Shown: positions 4,562 to 5,526 of the stretch, piece by piece
Layout of the letters: every line of letters starts with the position of its first letter
Position numbering within the stretch: the first letter of the stretch is position 1
Assembly: GCA_027365375.1 (NCBI GenBank)
Contig: DAHXNM010000142.1
Location: forward strand, 1 to 5,526
From: Ferrimicrobium sp.
GTDB lineage: Bacteria > Actinomycetota > Acidimicrobiia > Acidimicrobiales > Acidimicrobiaceae
Direction of reading: 5' to 3'
DNA: 5,526 bases
The notes under the pieces: model-generated
What the model saw: the letters and a program-made list of their open reading frames with translations, nothing else
The model's database searches: none
What the model was told of the DNA's origin: nothing
Made by a program: the position numbers and the translations under genes

Positions 4562-5526
4562 ATGGTTGACAAGCTTAGGATAGCCTTCACCCTCTATCGT
4601 GGGAATCCGCATTCTGGGGGCCAAGGTGTCTACACTGCATTTTTGACGCGAGAGCTTGCCAGGTTGGGGCATCATGTTGAGGTATTCTCTGGCCCTCCGT
4701 ATCCACAACTCGATTCGCGGGTTGTTTTGCGCAAAGTACCCGGGCTGAATCTTTTCAGGGAACCAGACCCTTTTCGTATTCCACGGCTTGCCGAGTTCCA
4801 GAGTATCGAGGATCTGTTGGAGCTGGGACTCATGAGCGTAGGTGCCTTCCCTGATCCAAAGGGTTTTGGATGGCGATTGCGAAGGTATCTTGACGAACTT
4901 CGACATGATTTCGACCTTATTCACGATAATCAGTCTCTGAACTGGACGCTTGCGAGGCTATCACGCGAAGGAGTACCGGTACTCTCGTCGATCCATCACC
5001 CTATTAGTGTCGACCGCAGGCTCGCTCTTGAGGTCGCAGAATCGATGAAGGCGCGAGTTGGACTTCACCGGTTCTATAGCTTTATCCCGATGCAGGTATC
5101 GGTGGCACGCGAGATCCCTCGCATTCTCACGGTGTCGCAGTCATCGGCTGGAGATTTGGCGCGAGAGCTTGGTGTAGATCGTCGCAAGATCTCCGTGGTG
5201 CCTATAGGTGTTGACACCGACCTCTATGCTCCTCATCCTGATATCCCTCGCGAGCTCGGACTGATCTGCACCACTGCAAGTGCTGATGTTCCCCTGAAGG
5301 GGCTGCGCTATCTAATCGAGGCGGTGAGTCTTTTGCCGCAGACAAGGCTTATCATTATGGGACCTCATGAGAACTCGACTGAACTCCCAGCACTGCTCTC
5401 TCGATTCAGGCTCCAAGATAGGGTAACGGTGACCGGAGCCCTCACTCGTGAGGAGATGGTGATTGTCTATGCACGCGCCAGTGTGGCTGTCGTGCCATCG
5501 CTGTACGAGGGATTCTCATTGCCAGC
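4562..5526 (+). CDS. GT4-family glycosyltransferase, N-terminal 321 codons, runs off right edge
   Basis: A retaining, GT-B-fold glycosyltransferase using an NDP-sugar donor, probably cytosolic or membrane-associated. Seen: an N-terminal acceptor domain beginning LRIAFTLYRGNPHSGGQGVY (5-24) with the GG loop, a typical LARLGHHVEVFSG strand (32-44), DLIHDNQSLNW (118-128), and SSIHHPISVDRR (142-153). The interdomain segment is ILTVSQSSAGDLARELGV (188-205). The C-terminal donor domain has VVPIGVDTDLY (212-222), TTASADVPLKGLRYLIEA (237-254; Lys246 in the usual phosphate-contacting position) and VVPSLYEGFSLPA (310-322), where the E-x7-E motif begins before the window cuts it off. About 60 more residues are expected from usual GT4 lengths. 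The ATG at 4562 has no clear Shine-Dalgarno; an in-frame GTG at 4541 would add seven residues, but the ATG matches where the first beta strand should begin. The sugar and acceptor are unknown; a role in envelope glycolipid or polysaccharide synthesis is likely for the family. It is not in an operon with the sensor gene, which points the other way. Confidence 0.88.
   Translation, partial: MVDKLRIAFTLYRGNPHSGGQGVYTAFLTRELARLGHHVEVFSGPPYPQLDSRVVLRKVPGLNLFREPDPFRIPRLAEFQSIEDLLELGLMSVGAFPDPKGFGWRLRRYLDELRHDFDLIHDNQSLNWTLARLSREGVPVLSSIHHPISVDRRLALEVAESMKARVGLHRFYSFIPMQVSVAREIPRILTVSQSSAGDLARELGVDRRKISVVPIGVDTDLYAPHPDIPRELGLICTTASADVPLKGLRYLIEAVSLLPQTRLIIMGPHENSTELPALLSRFRLQDRVTVTGALTREEMVIVYARASVAVVPSLYEGFSLP

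Noticed and set aside
4566..4600. TTGACA at 4566-4571 as a -35 element
   Set aside because: It lies inside the glycosyltransferase coding region and no -10 sequence falls at 16-18 bases downstream.
4268..4924. Minus-strand frame of 218 codons across the divergent promoter region
   Set aside because: It overlaps the start regions of two motif-supported genes and its translation shows no domain.

Overview
The window reads as a chromosomal segment of a bacterium, most likely an actinomycete-type organism of moderate GC (mid-50s per cent by eye). Three things suggest this: the PRC-barrel/MgtE_N/CBS protein, a type I associate with Actinobacteria; a methyltransferase gene that appears to have a leaderless start; and the sequence style of the glycosyltransferase. 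A mid-GC lineage such as Acidimicrobiia would fit, but that is inference. I see no mobile element, CRISPR array, tRNA or rRNA.

Layout from left to right. (1) The minus strand of 1-263 carries the N-terminal 87 codons of an SRAP (SOS response-associated peptidase, YedK/HMCES, DUF159) gene that runs off the left edge. (2) A 284-base divergent spacer follows. (3) At 548-1270 (+) lies a class I SAM-dependent methyltransferase with no Shine-Dalgarno sequence. (4) At 1271-1471 is a structured 201-base leader. It holds a bulged 13-bp hairpin, a 17-codon leader ORF with a strong Shine-Dalgarno, a weak stem plus T-tract at that ORF's stop codon, and a short hairpin that would cover the next gene's ribosome binding site. 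(5) At 1472-3061 (+) is an NRAMP-superfamily transporter whose metal site is clearly non-canonical. (6) Convergent to it, at 3190-4467 (-), is a soluble protein with a PRC-barrel-like N-terminus, an MgtE_N domain and a CBS pair, equivalent to the cytosolic sensor half of the Mg2+ channel MgtE but with no membrane domain. (7) Divergent from that, at 4562 to the right edge (+), is a GT4 glycosyltransferase cut off by the window.

The most interesting part is items 4-6. The transporter keeps Asp56 but lacks the TM1 Asn, the TM6 Met and His, and the TM3 Asp of classical Mn/Fe NRAMPs, which points towards the Mg2+-transporting NRAMP-related (NRMT) type. Its neighbour is a free-standing MgtE-type Mg2+-sensing module. 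Its mRNA leader looks like an attenuator, with a leader peptide carrying an acidic residue and Pro-Pro. Together these suggest a magnesium uptake and sensing locus in which sensor and transporter are separate proteins. The individual gene identities are well supported by motifs. The functional link and the leader mechanism are inference.

The methyltransferase and the glycosyltransferase may belong to cell-envelope or natural-product glycosylation pathways, but nothing in the window fixes their substrates. The SRAP gene is a DNA-repair function unrelated to the rest.
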